64,000 bases of DNA from Gemmataceae bacterium. Lineage in GTDB: Bacteria; Planctomycetota; Planctomycetia; Gemmatales; Gemmataceae. The translations under genes and the position numbers were made by a program. How positions within the stretch are numbered: position 1 is the stretch's first letter; each line of letters opens with the position of its first letter. The stretch is from NCBI GenBank assembly GCA_901538445.1, contig LR594584.1, positions 3,945,051 to 4,009,050 of the forward strand, written 5' to 3'. The notes beneath the pieces were generated by a model. The model was not told the DNA's origin and ran no database searches. It was given only the letters and a program-made list of their open reading frames with translations. Shown piece by piece: positions 36,067 through 46,808 of this stretch.

Positions 36067-36873
36067 TCACTCGACAACGTCCTCTCCGAAGCGTTCAAGA
36101 AGTTGCCGCCACACCTTACCGTGGAGCCGATTACCTTCGAGCAGGCGAACCCGCTGGAGGTTATCCAGGTACGGGGACCGGAGGAGTGCCCGTGCTGCGT
36201 CGTTATCGAGGTTGTTGTTTCGGAGGTCGAGCGTCGCGATACGACTCGCACCACGGTGGCGCACCAAGGAATCAACTGCGCTCGTTGTTACCACGGGGTT
36301 GATGACAAGATCGCCCGAGTGATACGCGTAGAACGCCTGGAAATACTCGTTCTCGGGCGGGTACTCAAATATCTCAGTATGTCCAGAAAGATCCCACCCG
36401 CTGACTTGCGAGAGGAAAGGGAGCGCCCACATTCCCTGCCCGAAGTGCTTCAGAGGACGCACACTGGGCCGCACGTAAAGTTTGGTTTCGCCGTACCACG
36501 CGGGGTTCACACGCACGACCCACTCGCGGAACTTGAGCGGGTTGTCGAGGTCTTCTGCGGTGACTGCCACCCCCTCGGCGAACGACTCGCGCCACAGTCC
36601 GCGGTTGAACGTCACGCCGTTGCCGGTCGGAACCTCGTCCCACGGCACCGCGGCCTGCGACAGCCACTGGTTCCGCTCTTCGAGCGCCGCCCAGCGACCG
36701 GGATCACAGTCGTCGTCCAGCCTCGCAAGTTCGCACTGCACGCGGATCAACTCGGCCCGCACGTCCTCGCCGTTCTCCTGAAGGAAGTCCGCGTACACGA
36801 GGCGCGGGGTGTCGTCGTCGGGGGCGTCGAAGATCGCCCGCAGGAACGCCTCGTGTTGCGCGAGCAGGTCCAT
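36067..36873 (-). CDS. TIGR02996 (Gemmata repeat-companion) domain protein with leucine-rich segment
   Basis: 268 residues. The N-terminal 55 residues are the TIGR02996 domain: MDLLAQHEAFLRAIFDAPDD, then PRLVYADFLQENGEDVRAEL with the conserved YADFLQE core. This domain was described from Gemmata obscuriglobus and usually precedes leucine-rich repeats. The C-terminal part has an LRR-like stretch (IATLDLRNNNLDNDAARALL; LDNLQRVRLLEGNRL). Function is unknown; protein interaction is likely. Its ATG shares one base with the argC stop (TGATG at 36871-36875), so translation is coupled to argC. Confidence 0.85.
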   Translation of the reverse strand: MDLLAQHEAFLRAIFDAPDDDTPRLVYADFLQENGEDVRAELIRVQCELARLDDDCDPGRWAALEERNQWLSQAAVPWDEVPTGNGVTFNRGLWRESFAEGVAVTAEDLDNPLKFREWVVRVNPAWYGETKLYVRPSVRPLKHFGQGMWALPFLSQVSGWDLSGHTEIFEYPPENEYFQAFYAYHSGDLVINPVVTTSAVDSLVRHRGASRIATLDLRNNNLDNDAARALLRSPYLDNLQRVRLLEGNRLHGKVWRQLLERFGEDVVE

Positions 36874-37886
36874 CACAGCAACCCGGTGCGTTCGTCGAAG
36901 CCGTACATGCGGTTGAAGTTCTGCACCGCCACGCCCGACGCGCCGCGGACGAGGTTGTCTTCGGCCGCGACCACCACCGCCCGGCCGCGGACCACCTTCG
37001 CGCACACGTCGAGGAAGTTCGTGCCGCTCGTGTCCTTTGTCGCGGGGGGTGTGGTCCGCACGCGAACGAACGGCTGGCCGGCGTAATACTCGCGGTAGAG
37101 CTGCGTCAGTTCGGCGTCGGTCGCGGGCCGCGTGAGCGGGGCGTAGCACGTGCTCAGGATGCCCCGGTCCATTGGAATCAGGTGCGGGGTGAAGATCACC
37201 GACACCGGTTTGCCGGCGACGGCGCCGAGCGCCTGCTCGATCTCGGGCGTGTGGCGGTGGGTGCCGATGCCGTAGGCCGACACGCTCTCGTTGCACTCCG
37301 GAAAGTGCGTCGTGAGTTTCGGCGTGCGGCCGGCCCCGCTCACGCCGCTCTTGCTGTCCACGATGATCGCGCTCAGGTCGATCAGCCCCTTCGCCGCGAG
37401 CGGGGCGAGGCCGAGGATCGCCGACTGCGGGTAGCACCCCGGGTTCGCGATGAGCTTCGCGGAGTTGATCGCGTCGCCGTACACCTCGGGCAGCCCGTAC
37501 ACCGCGTGCGCGAGGTTCGCGGTGTCCTGGTGCTTCTCCTTGTACCACTCCTCGTAGACCTTCACGTCGCGGAGGCGGTAGTCGGCGCTGAGGTCGACGA
37601 CGCGGATGCCGCGGTCGAGCAGCGGCGGGATGCTCTCCATGCTGTTGCCGTGCGGGAGGCACGCGAACGCAAGCTGCACGCCCTTCGCCTTGAGCGCGTC
37701 GGGGTTGAACGGTTCGCACCGCAGGTCGATGCGGCCGAGCAGGCTCGGGTGCAGGTCGGCGATGTGCTCGTCCTGCCGCGACGTGGCGGCGACGACCTCG
37801 GCGTGCGGGTGCCGCAGCAGGATCTTCAGCAGTTCGACCGCCGTGTACCCCGACCCGCCCAGGATCGCGACCTTCACCTTGCTCAT
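36873..37886 (-). CDS. argC: N-acetyl-gamma-glutamyl-phosphate reductase
   Basis: 337 residues from ATG 37886. The Rossmann motif GGSGYTAVEL is at 10-19. NPGCYPQSA carries the catalytic cysteine C151. FTPHLIPMDRGILSTCY and AVVVAAEDNLVRGASGVAVQ are the conserved C-terminal segments. It catalyses NADPH-dependent reduction of N-acetyl-glutamyl phosphate to the semialdehyde, the third step of arginine synthesis, in the cytoplasm. No other arg gene is nearby. A TATACT hexamer (complement of 37923-37928) may be its -10 box in the 48-bp gap to the divergent amidase gene. The TIGR02996 gene overlaps its stop. Confidence 0.96.
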   Translation of the reverse strand: MSKVKVAILGGSGYTAVELLKILLRHPHAEVVAATSRQDEHIADLHPSLLGRIDLRCEPFNPDALKAKGVQLAFACLPHGNSMESIPPLLDRGIRVVDLSADYRLRDVKVYEEWYKEKHQDTANLAHAVYGLPEVYGDAINSAKLIANPGCYPQSAILGLAPLAAKGLIDLSAIIVDSKSGVSGAGRTPKLTTHFPECNESVSAYGIGTHRHTPEIEQALGAVAGKPVSVIFTPHLIPMDRGILSTCYAPLTRPATDAELTQLYREYYAGQPFVRVRTTPPATKDTSGTNFLDVCAKVVRGRAVVVAAEDNLVRGASGVAVQNFNRMYGFDERTGLL

Positions 37887-37934
37887 CGCGCGTGTTCTCC
37901 CCCGTGCTGTGTTCTGCGGTAAAGTATATCCACC

Positions 37935-39293
37935 ATGCCAGAACCAACGACAATCACCGCGGCCGCCGGGTTCATTCGCAGCGGCGACCTCACGCCCGTG
38001 GATCTGCTCGACCAGTGCGTCGCACGCATCGAGCGCTACGAGGAGCGCGTTCGCGCCTGGGCGTACCTCGACACCGACTGCGCCCGCGAGCAGGCCGAGC
38101 GCCTCACCGCCGAACTGAAGGCCGGCCAGTACCGCGGCCCGCTGCACGGCGTCCCGGTCGGCATCAAGGACATCATCGACGTCTTCGACATGCCGACGGG
38201 GTGCGGCTCAAAGCGGTGGGCGAATAGCTACGCCCGCCGTGACGCGACCTGCGTGGCGCGGTTGCGGCAGGCCGGTGCGATCATCCTCGGCAAAACGGTG
38301 ACGACCGCCTACGCGAGCTTCGACCCGCCCGTCACGCGGAACCCGTGGAACCTGACCCGCACGCCCGGCGGGAGTTCGAGTGGGTCGGCGGCCGCGGTCG
38401 CGTGCGGGATGTGCCTCGGGGCACTCGCGACGCAGACAGGCGGGTCGATCACGCGGCCGGCGAGTTACTGCGGCGTGTACAGCCTCAAGCCGACCTACGG
38501 CCGCGTGAGCGTCGACGGCGTGCTGCCGCTCGCCCCGAGCCTCGACCACGTCGGCGCGATGGCGAACTGCGTCCGCGACCTGGCGATCCTGCTCCAGCCG
38601 CTCGCCCGGGTCAACGACGACCCGAGGGGCGGCCCGCCGCTCCCGTACCACTACCACGCCGAGATCGACAACACGCTGTACTACGACCGCCGCAAGTTCC
38701 TCGCGTTCCTCCCCGACTTCCAACCCGCGAAAGTGGACCCGGTCCTGGCCCGCGAGATCGACCGGCTCCGCGAGCGGACGGAGTCGGGGCACGACTGGTC
38801 GTGGTCACCGCTGCCGCTCCCGCCCTCGTTCGGCGACGTGCCGCGGTTCCACCACGCCGTCATGGCCGTCGAGGCGGCCGCGTACCACGCCGACCGGATG
38901 CGCCGGCACCCGGACGACTACCCGCCGAACGTCCGGGCGCTGATCGAACACGGGTTGTCGTGGCCGGCCGTCGAGTACACCCGGGTGACGGCGCACCTGG
39001 AGGCGTTCCGCGAGGAGATCGAGTCGTCGTTCGTGGACGGATACCGAACGCTTCTCACCCCGGCGACCACCGGCCCCGCCCCGACGGCCGAGACGACGGG
39101 CAGCCCGGCGTTCAACTCGCCGTGGAGCTACTCCGGCCTCCCCACGGTGTCACTCCCCTTCGCCTGGACCGATGACGGGCTGCCGCTCGCGGTGCAACTC
39201 AGCGGCCAGCAATGGTGCGAAGCCGACCTCCTCGCGGTCGCCGCGATGCTCGAAGCGGACATCGGTTTCGAGCGGCGGCCGCTTCCGTTATGA
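37935..39293 (+). CDS. Amidase, amidase-signature family
   Basis: 452 residues with the Ser-cisSer-Lys catalytic set: K78 in VGIKDIID, cis-Ser in PGGSSSGSAAAVA (145-155) and nucleophile S171 in TGGSITRPASYCG. The last part (SPWSYSGLPTVSLPFAWTDD; GLPLAVQLSGQQWCEADLLA) is the typical C-terminal end of the family. It hydrolyses a small amide; GatA is unlikely because no gatB/C neighbours exist and its C-terminal region is shorter. It is the first gene of a compact plus-strand run (amidase, pseudouridine synthase, DUF4392, DUF1445) with a 7-nt gap and then overlaps. No signal peptide is present. Confidence 0.9.
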   Translation: MPEPTTITAAAGFIRSGDLTPVDLLDQCVARIERYEERVRAWAYLDTDCAREQAERLTAELKAGQYRGPLHGVPVGIKDIIDVFDMPTGCGSKRWANSYARRDATCVARLRQAGAIILGKTVTTAYASFDPPVTRNPWNLTRTPGGSSSGSAAAVACGMCLGALATQTGGSITRPASYCGVYSLKPTYGRVSVDGVLPLAPSLDHVGAMANCVRDLAILLQPLARVNDDPRGGPPLPYHYHAEIDNTLYYDRRKFLAFLPDFQPAKVDPVLAREIDRLRERTESGHDWSWSPLPLPPSFGDVPRFHHAVMAVEAAAYHADRMRRHPDDYPPNVRALIEHGLSWPAVEYTRVTAHLEAFREEIESSFVDGYRTLLTPATTGPAPTAETTGSPAFNSPWSYSGLPTVSLPFAWTDDGLPLAVQLSGQQWCEADLLAVAAMLEADIGFERRPLPL

Positions 39294-39300
39294 TGTCCCC

Positions 39301-40035
39301 ATGTCATTCGCCGACGCCCTCGACATCCTCTACGAAGACAACCACTGCCTCGCGCTGAACAAGCCGGCCGGGTGGCCGACGACGCACTTCGACGGCAAGG
39401 ACGAGACCGTCGACCGCCTCGCCAAGTCGTACCTCAAGGAGAAGTACGGCAAGCCCGGCAACGTGTTTCTCGGTGTCGTCCACCGCCTCGACAAGCCGGT
39501 GAGCGGGGTACTACTGTTCGCCCGCACGAGCAAGGCCGCGGCGCGGCTCAGCGAGCAGTTCCGCGAGGGGATGGTCGAGAAGCAATACTGGGCGGTGGTC
39601 GAAGACGCACCACCGGGGAGCCGCGGCCGCGACCTCGTCCCGTGGCTCAAGAGTGGCACCGGTTCGCTCGAAGACTACTTGAAGAAGTCCGAGCCGAACG
39701 CCCGCGTTGAGGTGGTGCCGAAGGACACGCCGGGGGCACAGTTCGCGCGGCTGTTGTTCGTGGTCCGCGGCCGGCACAACGGGCTGACATGGCTCGAACT
39801 CCGCCCGCACACCGGCCGCAAGCACCAACTCCGCGTCCAGCTCGCGAGCCGCGCGTGCCCGATCTACGGCGACCTCAAGTACGGCAGCGACCAGGTGCTC
39901 GGCCACAACATCGGGCTGCACGCCCGCAGCCTGACGTTCCTGCACCCGACGTCGAAGGAACCGATCACGGTCAAGGCCGACGTGCCGAAGATCTGGCGCG
40001 GCCGCTTCGCACACCTCCTCGCTTCAACCACATGA
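39301..40035 (+). CDS. RluA-family RNA pseudouridine synthase
   Basis: 244 residues from ATG 39301, 7 nt after the amidase stop. The catalytic motif GVVHRLDKPVSG has Asp D64. The family also shows ALNKPAGWPTTHF, FREGMVEKQYWAVVE and RPHTGRKHQLRVQLA. There is no S4 domain, so it resembles the short RluA/TruC type. It isomerises a uridine in rRNA or tRNA; the target cannot be read from the sequence. Its TGA overlaps the next ATG (ATGA at 40032-40035). Confidence 0.92.
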   Translation: MSFADALDILYEDNHCLALNKPAGWPTTHFDGKDETVDRLAKSYLKEKYGKPGNVFLGVVHRLDKPVSGVLLFARTSKAAARLSEQFREGMVEKQYWAVVEDAPPGSRGRDLVPWLKSGTGSLEDYLKKSEPNARVEVVPKDTPGAQFARLLFVVRGRHNGLTWLELRPHTGRKHQLRVQLASRACPIYGDLKYGSDQVLGHNIGLHARSLTFLHPTSKEPITVKADVPKIWRGRFAHLLASTT

Positions 40036-40943
40036 CCACCGACGAGAAACTCGCCGCGATCCTGGCGGCCGTGCAGACCGACCCCGGCAACCGCGGCCTC
40101 GCCCGCGACCTACACGACAACCTGTTCACCGCAACCAAAGGCGACTTCGAGGCCGCCTGCCGTAGCATTGCGACCGATCAGCACGCGATCATTGACGTCG
40201 TGACGGGCTTCCTCATTCCGACCGGAGACCAGCCCGCACAGGAGACCGACGGGCCGCTCGGTGCTGTGTTCCTGGCACGGGCTTTGGAACCAATTCGATA
40301 CCGGGTCTGGGTGTCGATCGACACGGTCGCCAGCCGTGGCGTTGAGGCTGGGCTGCGAGTCGGTGGTTTGACATCCCACCTTCGCAAAGGGGGCACCAAG
40401 TGGGCAGTCTGGTCGCGGGACGAGGTTTGGGAAGAGAGCCTCTCTGGTACACCTGTGCGACGCATCGCACTCGAACGGGTCGGGCCGGGGACAGACCACT
40501 GTTGCCGCACAATGCGGGGGTTGAACATCACCGACTTGATGTACAAAGCGGAAAAGCTGTTCATGCAGCGGAAGACCAGCATCGGCATTGGCGACGGCGG
40601 GAACGAGATCGGTATGGGGAAGATTCCGCACGAGACGATCGTGAAGAACATCCCCAACGGTGACCTCATCCACTGCCGCGTGCCGACCGATCACCTCATC
40701 GTCGCCGGCGTGAGCAACTGGGGTGCGTACGCACTCGCCGCGGGGGTGTATGTTCTGCGAGGTGTGAAGCCGCCGGCCGACCTGTTCGACCCGGACCGAG
40801 AGCGCGAGATTCTCGAAGTGATGGTCCGCGAAGGGCCGCTCGTCGATGGCGTGACTGGCCAGCAGACCGCGACCGTGGACGGGCTGTCGTGGGAGGAATA
40901 CGCCAAGCCGCTCATCCGCATTCGCGAGATTCTGGAGTCGTGA
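40032..40943 (+). CDS. DUF4392 protein, D-glutamate cyclase C-terminal-type domain
   Basis: 303 residues from ATG 40032, overlapping the pseudouridine synthase stop by 4 nt. The DUF4392 pattern is clear: [20 protein letters not shown], then [14 protein letters not shown] and [20 protein letters not shown]. In mammals this domain is fused C-terminally to DUF1445 in DGLUCY, an enzyme that cyclises D-glutamate to 5-oxo-D-proline. Here the DUF1445 partner is the next gene, overlapping by one base. The inferred role is D-glutamate turnover as a two-subunit enzyme. GGNE and the NWGAYA loop are probably in the active site, by family conservation only. Confidence 0.85.
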   Translation: MTTDEKLAAILAAVQTDPGNRGLARDLHDNLFTATKGDFEAACRSIATDQHAIIDVVTGFLIPTGDQPAQETDGPLGAVFLARALEPIRYRVWVSIDTVASRGVEAGLRVGGLTSHLRKGGTKWAVWSRDEVWEESLSGTPVRRIALERVGPGTDHCCRTMRGLNITDLMYKAEKLFMQRKTSIGIGDGGNEIGMGKIPHETIVKNIPNGDLIHCRVPTDHLIVAGVSNWGAYALAAGVYVLRGVKPPADLFDPDREREILEVMVREGPLVDGVTGQQTATVDGLSWEEYAKPLIRIREILES

Positions 40944-41737
40944 TGGGCGCAGATCTGCGAAACGCCACTGGAGTCGAGGTGCGAGCGGCGTGTCGCCGCA
41001 GCGAGCTCATGGGACCGACGCCGGGCCTCGCGCTCGGGTTCGTGCAGGCAAACCTCGTCGTGCTGCCGCGGGAGTGGGCGTTCGACTTCCTCTTGTTCTG
41101 CCAGCGAAACCCAAAACCCTGCCCGCTGCTCGACGTGACCGAGCCCGGTGATCCCGAAGCGAAGTTCGTTGCGCCGGGAAGTGACTTGCGAACTGACCTC
41201 CCGGCCTACCGTATCTGGCGGAACGGCGAACTGGTAGAGGAGTCCGTCGACATCACGGCGCACTGGCGAGACGACCTCGTTTCGTTCGTGATCGGCTGCT
41301 CGTTCACGTTCGAGAATGCGCTCCTGACCGCTGGGGTTCCCGTGCGGCACATCGAGCAGGACGTGAACGTCCCGATGTACCGCACGAACATTGCGTGTCG
41401 GCCCGCGGGTCGGTTCTCGGGGCCGCTGGTCGTCTCGATGCGGCCGCTCCTCCCTGGCCACGCCGTGAAGGCAACTCAGATCTGCTCGCGCTTCCCGCGG
41501 GCGCACGGTGCGCCAGTTCACTTCGGTGATCCAGCAGCTATCGGCATCGCGGATGTCGCACGGCCGGACTTCGGAGACGCTGTCGAACTGCAAGCGGGGG
41601 AGTTGCCGGTATTTTGGGCGTGCGGAGTGACACCGCAAGCGGCAGTGATGCAGGCACGGCCGCCGTTCGCGATCACACACAAACCGGGTCATATGTTCCT
41701 GACGGACCTTCGCGACGTGGAACTGGAAGGCGAATGA
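40943..41737 (+). CDS. Putative hydro-lyase / D-glutamate cyclase family protein (DUF1445, YcsI-like)
   Basis: 264 residues from ATG 40943, which shares its A with the preceding TGA (TGATG). This is the usual length for the bacterial family. Recognisable segments are [70 protein letters not shown] and the C-terminal [20 protein letters not shown] then [13 protein letters not shown]. Family members are annotated as hydro-lyases, and the mammalian homologous domain belongs to D-glutamate cyclase. Strict coupling to the DUF4392 gene supports a joint enzyme. A strong terminator follows 38 bases after the stop. Confidence 0.9.
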   Translation: MGADLRNATGVEVRAACRRSELMGPTPGLALGFVQANLVVLPREWAFDFLLFCQRNPKPCPLLDVTEPGDPEAKFVAPGSDLRTDLPAYRIWRNGELVEESVDITAHWRDDLVSFVIGCSFTFENALLTAGVPVRHIEQDVNVPMYRTNIACRPAGRFSGPLVVSMRPLLPGHAVKATQICSRFPRAHGAPVHFGDPAAIGIADVARPDFGDAVELQAGELPVFWACGVTPQAAVMQARPPFAITHKPGHMFLTDLRDVELEGE

Positions 41738-41775
41738 AATCTGACGGGCCGCTGACGTGAGCGGGATAAGAAAGC

Positions 41776-41816
41776 AAAACACCCCCGCAGGTTACCCTGC
41801 GGGAGTGTTTGTGTTT
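41776..41816. terminator. Strong bidirectional terminator between DUF1445 gene and 5S rRNA
   Basis: AAACACCCCCGCAGG pairs with CCTGCGGGAGTGTTT across a TTAC loop, giving 15 bp with one mismatch. Plus-strand transcripts then read TTTGTGTTT and minus-strand transcripts read GCTTTTCTT after the stem. It can end both the amidase-DUF1445 operon and the rRNA operon. Confidence 0.85.
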
Positions 41817-41819
41817 AAA

Positions 41820-41928
41820 GCCGGCGATACCTACTCTCGCGCTGGACGCACTACCATCGGCCCCAACAGTTTCACGGCCGTGTTCGGAATGGGAACGGGT
41901 GTTTCCAGTTGGGTGTGGTCACCGGCAA
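41820..41928 (-). rRNA. rrf: 5S ribosomal RNA
   Basis: On the minus strand the RNA begins near TTGCCGGTGACCACA and ends near GGTATCGCCGGC. The conserved core includes ACACCCGTTCCCATTCCGAA and GTAGTGCGTCCAGCGCGAGA. The terminal GCCGG/CCGGC helix closes the molecule. It follows 23S by about 105 bases and precedes the terminator. The ends are estimated to within a few bases. Confidence 0.93.
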
Positions 41929-42033
41929 GTCGCGTGGCGTCCCGGCCGGCCCGTGTGGCGGGTCGGCGGGGTTGCCGTGTATCTTGGCAACTTGATGAAC
42001 ACGAAGTCGACACGAGCGAGAAGGGGAACAATG

Positions 42034-44795
<2,762 letters not shown>

Positions 44796-44864
44796 ACTGC
44801 TCCCGCCCTCCACCCGTGTCGCCACGCCTGAAGAACGAAAGCCACTTGACTCAGCTAGACTTCC

Positions 44865-44889
44865 CCCGGTCCGCGGGATGCGGACCGGG
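44865..44889 (-). other. Perfect hairpin in the 23S leader
   Basis: CCCGGTCCGC and GCGGACCGGG form a perfect 10-bp stem with a 5-nt loop, about 70 bases upstream of the 23S 5' end in the direction of transcription. It could be a processing or folding element of the precursor. Confidence 0.5.
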
Positions 44890-45038
44890 TCGACGATGCT
44901 GCCCTTCTTCTTTTCTTCTAAGGCTCGTGTCTTGATCGCTACCGCGTGCCCCACGCCGACCGGACCCGGAACCGCTACGCGGCCCCCGACCCGATCACGC
45001 GACGCACGCAATCGCTGATGCAACTTCGTGTTCACCAA

Positions 45039-45052
45039 GTTGTCAAAGAGCT
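45039..45052 (-). promoter_or_regulatory. boxA-like rRNA antitermination site
   Basis: The minus strand reads AGCTCTTTGACAAC, close to the E. coli rrn boxA TGCTCTTTAACAA. Its place between tRNA-Ala and 23S matches the spacer boxA of classical rRNA operons, where NusB/NusE load to prevent premature termination. Confidence 0.6.
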
Positions 45053-45171
45053 GGATAAGCTCAGCTCGCTCTCGCGAACCTCACTCGCCGAACCTATACG
45101 GCCCGGCATCTCGTCTTAAATCACAACCCAAGCCCTTAACAGCTCAGGTGTTGCGATCTTTGGTATCGAGA

Positions 45172-45200
45172 ATCTTAGTGGTGCCACTCCGACCTGTCAA
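45172..45200 (-). promoter_or_regulatory. Possible internal promoter upstream of 23S
   Basis: The minus strand has a perfect TTGACA (complement of 45195-45200), a 17-nt spacer and TAAGAT (complement of 45172-45177), four of six -10 matches. It lies after the tRNAs and would allow 23S-5S transcription independent of them. Confidence 0.4.
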
Positions 45201-45292
45201 CCCGGCGGACAAGATTTTTCTTCTTGCTTGCCACTTTTTCCTTGCAATCCTCATTGAGAACTGCTCGAAGGGTTAACAGCGTCGCACCGGTG

Positions 45293-45365
45293 TGGAGAAG
45301 AGGGGAGTCGAACCCCTGACATCCTGCTTGCAAAGCAGGCGCTCTACCAACTGAGCTACTTCCCC
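45293..45365 (-). tRNA. tRNA-Ala (UGC)
   Basis: The 73-base cloverleaf starts GGGGAAGTAGCTCAGTTGG, with a 7-bp acceptor stem GGGGAAG/CTTCTCC including one G-U. The anticodon stem is CCTGC/GCAGG around TTTGCAA, giving anticodon TGC. The T loop reads GGTTCGACTCC. CCA is not encoded. It sits 32 bases after tRNA-Ile in the transcript. Confidence 0.96.
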
Positions 45366-45397
45366 GAACTCACAGGCCTCGGCAACCGCCAACTGAG

Positions 45398-45471
45398 TGC
45401 GCGTACTTGGATTTGAACCAAGGACCTCGTCGTTATCAGCGACGCGCTCTAGCCAACTGAGCTATACGCGC
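45398..45471 (-). tRNA. tRNA-Ile (GAU)
   Basis: The 74-base cloverleaf starts GCGCGTATAGCTCAGTTGGC, with a perfect 7-bp acceptor stem GCGCGTA/TACGCGC. The anticodon stem is CGTCG/CGACG around CTGATAA, giving anticodon GAT. The T loop reads GGTTCAAATCC. CCA is not encoded. Ile-Ala is the order normally found in the 16S-23S spacer. Confidence 0.96.
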
Positions 45472-45498
45472 AAAACCCGCCACATCAGACCCACATGC

Positions 45499-45537
45499 TC
45501 GCATCAAATGCGAAGGCCAAACCGATTTGGTTTGGCC
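45499..45537 (-). other. Two adjacent hairpins in the operon leader
   Basis: TCGCAT-CAA-ATGCGA (45499-45513) is a 6-bp stem. GGCCAAACC-GATTT-GGTTTGGCC (45515-45537) is a perfect 9-bp stem. They lie 28-66 bases upstream of tRNA-Ile in the transcript and may be processing signals of the leader RNA. Confidence 0.45.
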
Positions 45538-45656
45538 CCGTCCGACATCCCGTTGGTTGCGTCGGCAAGGCTACCCGCACTGCGGCGGAATCATTGCGTA
45601 CAGGGCAACGGGAATCGTGGTCATGCACACCTCACGGGTGGTACTTGCACTCAGAG

Positions 45657-45684
45657 ATTCTAAGCGGCCCGCCGGGAGTGTCAA
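45657..45684 (-). promoter_or_regulatory. Strong sigma-70-like promoter of the tRNA-23S-5S operon
   Basis: The minus strand has a perfect -35 TTGACA (complement of 45679-45684), a 16-nt spacer and -10 TAGAAT (complement of 45657-45662), five of six matches. Transcription would start near 45650, about 180 bases before tRNA-Ile. Confidence 0.65.
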
Positions 45685-45783
45685 GATGCCGGTCGCCTGA
45701 CGGTCCACCGTGTGCCGTTTCAAGGCTTCCCGGCGCTATGCCAATCAACGACTTCCGGCGAATCCGTTGGTTCAGAAAATTCT

Positions 45784-45811
45784 TTGTTGCGACGCGCCAC
45801 GGGACTATTAT
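45784..45811 (+). promoter_or_regulatory. Possible promoter of prpB
   Basis: TTGTTG (45784-45789), a 16-nt spacer and TATTAT (45806-45811, five of six matches) lie about 45 bases before ATG 45855. The -35 is weak. Confidence 0.4.
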
Positions 45812-45854
45812 GCGCTGTTCTGGCCGGTCACGATACGGGTCTTGAGAGGTTCCG

Positions 45855-46766
45855 ATGTCGACACATTCCAGCCCCACAGCCCACTCGACTTCTCGCACCT
45901 CGCCCGGGGCGGTACTTCGGGCGGCCTGGGAATCCGGGCCGGTTGTGCTCCCGGGGGTGTTCTCTCCGCTGGTCGCGAAGCTCGCCGAGAGGATCGGCTT
46001 TCGTGCGGTGTACCTCTCGGGCGGCGCCCTCTCGGCCGGCAACGGCGTTCCCGATATCGGGCTGCTCACGCTCACCGAGTTCGCGACGGCGGCCCAGCTA
46101 ACCGCACAGGCCACCTCGCTTCCCCTTTTGTGCGATGCGGACACGGGATTTGGCGAGTCGCTCAACGTCGAGCGAACCGTCGCCATGTTCGAGGCCGCCG
46201 GAGCTGCGGGTATTCACCTCGAAGACCAGGAGATGCCGAAGCGCTGCGGCCACCTCTCGGGTAAGTCGCTCGTTGCTCCTGAGGAAATGGCCGCAAAGAT
46301 CCGCGCCGCCGTGGCGGCCCGACGCGACCCAAACTTCGTGATCGTTGCCCGCACCGACGCCCGCGGGGTGACCAGTTTCGACGACGCGGTGACGCGAGCC
46401 AAACTCTACCTCGATGCCGGGGCCGACGCGATGTTCCCGGAGGCGATGCAGTCGGCCGACGAGTTCGCCCGGTTCGCGAAACTGGTCCCGTGCCCTCTTC
46501 TGGCGAACATGACGGAGTTCGGAAAGGGGCCGCTGATCGACGTGAAGACGCTTGGCGAGATGGGCTACCGGATGGTGCTGTTCCCGCTCACGGCGTTCCG
46601 GGTCGCGATGAGGGCGGCGGTGGACACGCTCACTGAGTTGTTCCGCACGGGGACACAAGCCACGTCGGTTCCGAAGATGATGACGCGAGCCGAACTCTAC
46701 GACGCGCTGGGCTACACGAGCTACGAGCAGCGCGACCGGGCGTACTTCGGCGAGAACCGGCAGTAG
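45855..46766 (+). CDS. prpB: Methylisocitrate lyase / ICL-PEPM family lyase
   Basis: 303 residues, with GAGAGG before ATG 45855. The isocitrate-lyase/PEP-mutase barrel is complete: LSGGALSAGNGVPDIGLLTL, the metal site DADTGFGES, EDQ near 123-125 and the catalytic loop PKRCGH at 128-133 with C131. RTDARG follows. It cleaves 2-methylisocitrate to pyruvate and succinate in the methylcitrate cycle for propionyl-CoA disposal. The next gene is a citrate-synthase-family enzyme, which supports prpB over other lyases of the family. The N-terminal 15 residues are Ser/Thr-rich. Confidence 0.88.
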   Translation: MSTHSSPTAHSTSRTSPGAVLRAAWESGPVVLPGVFSPLVAKLAERIGFRAVYLSGGALSAGNGVPDIGLLTLTEFATAAQLTAQATSLPLLCDADTGFGESLNVERTVAMFEAAGAAGIHLEDQEMPKRCGHLSGKSLVAPEEMAAKIRAAVAARRDPNFVIVARTDARGVTSFDDAVTRAKLYLDAGADAMFPEAMQSADEFARFAKLVPCPLLANMTEFGKGPLIDVKTLGEMGYRMVLFPLTAFRVAMRAAVDTLTELFRTGTQATSVPKMMTRAELYDALGYTSYEQRDRAYFGENRQ

Positions 46767-46808
46767 CGGTGTTCACCTTCCCGAGCGGCCCCCTGTCCCG
46801 AGGTCACC

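Larger units (their letters stand above)
44798..45292 (-). other. Transcribed spacer between tRNA-Ala and 23S rRNA
   Basis: 495 bases with no gene. Read on the minus strand it contains, in order, a possible second promoter, a boxA-like antitermination site and a perfect 10-bp hairpin close to the 23S 5' end (each listed separately). The remainder is less GC-rich than coding DNA around it and has no evident further structure. Confidence 0.5.
45472..45854. other. Region upstream of the tRNA-23S-5S operon; no 16S present
   Basis: 383 bases between tRNA-Ile and prpB. No 16S rRNA sequence is present: the usual 3' CCTCCTTT end and conserved 16S segments are absent. The region holds two small hairpins near the tRNA (45499-45513 and 45515-45537, the latter GGCCAAACC/GGTTTGGCC) and promoter-like hexamers facing each way. 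Confidence 0.7.

Noticed and set aside
45472-45854. Truncated or highly divergent 16S rRNA gene
   Set aside because: The space is far too short and lacks all conserved 16S segments; a promoter occupies it.
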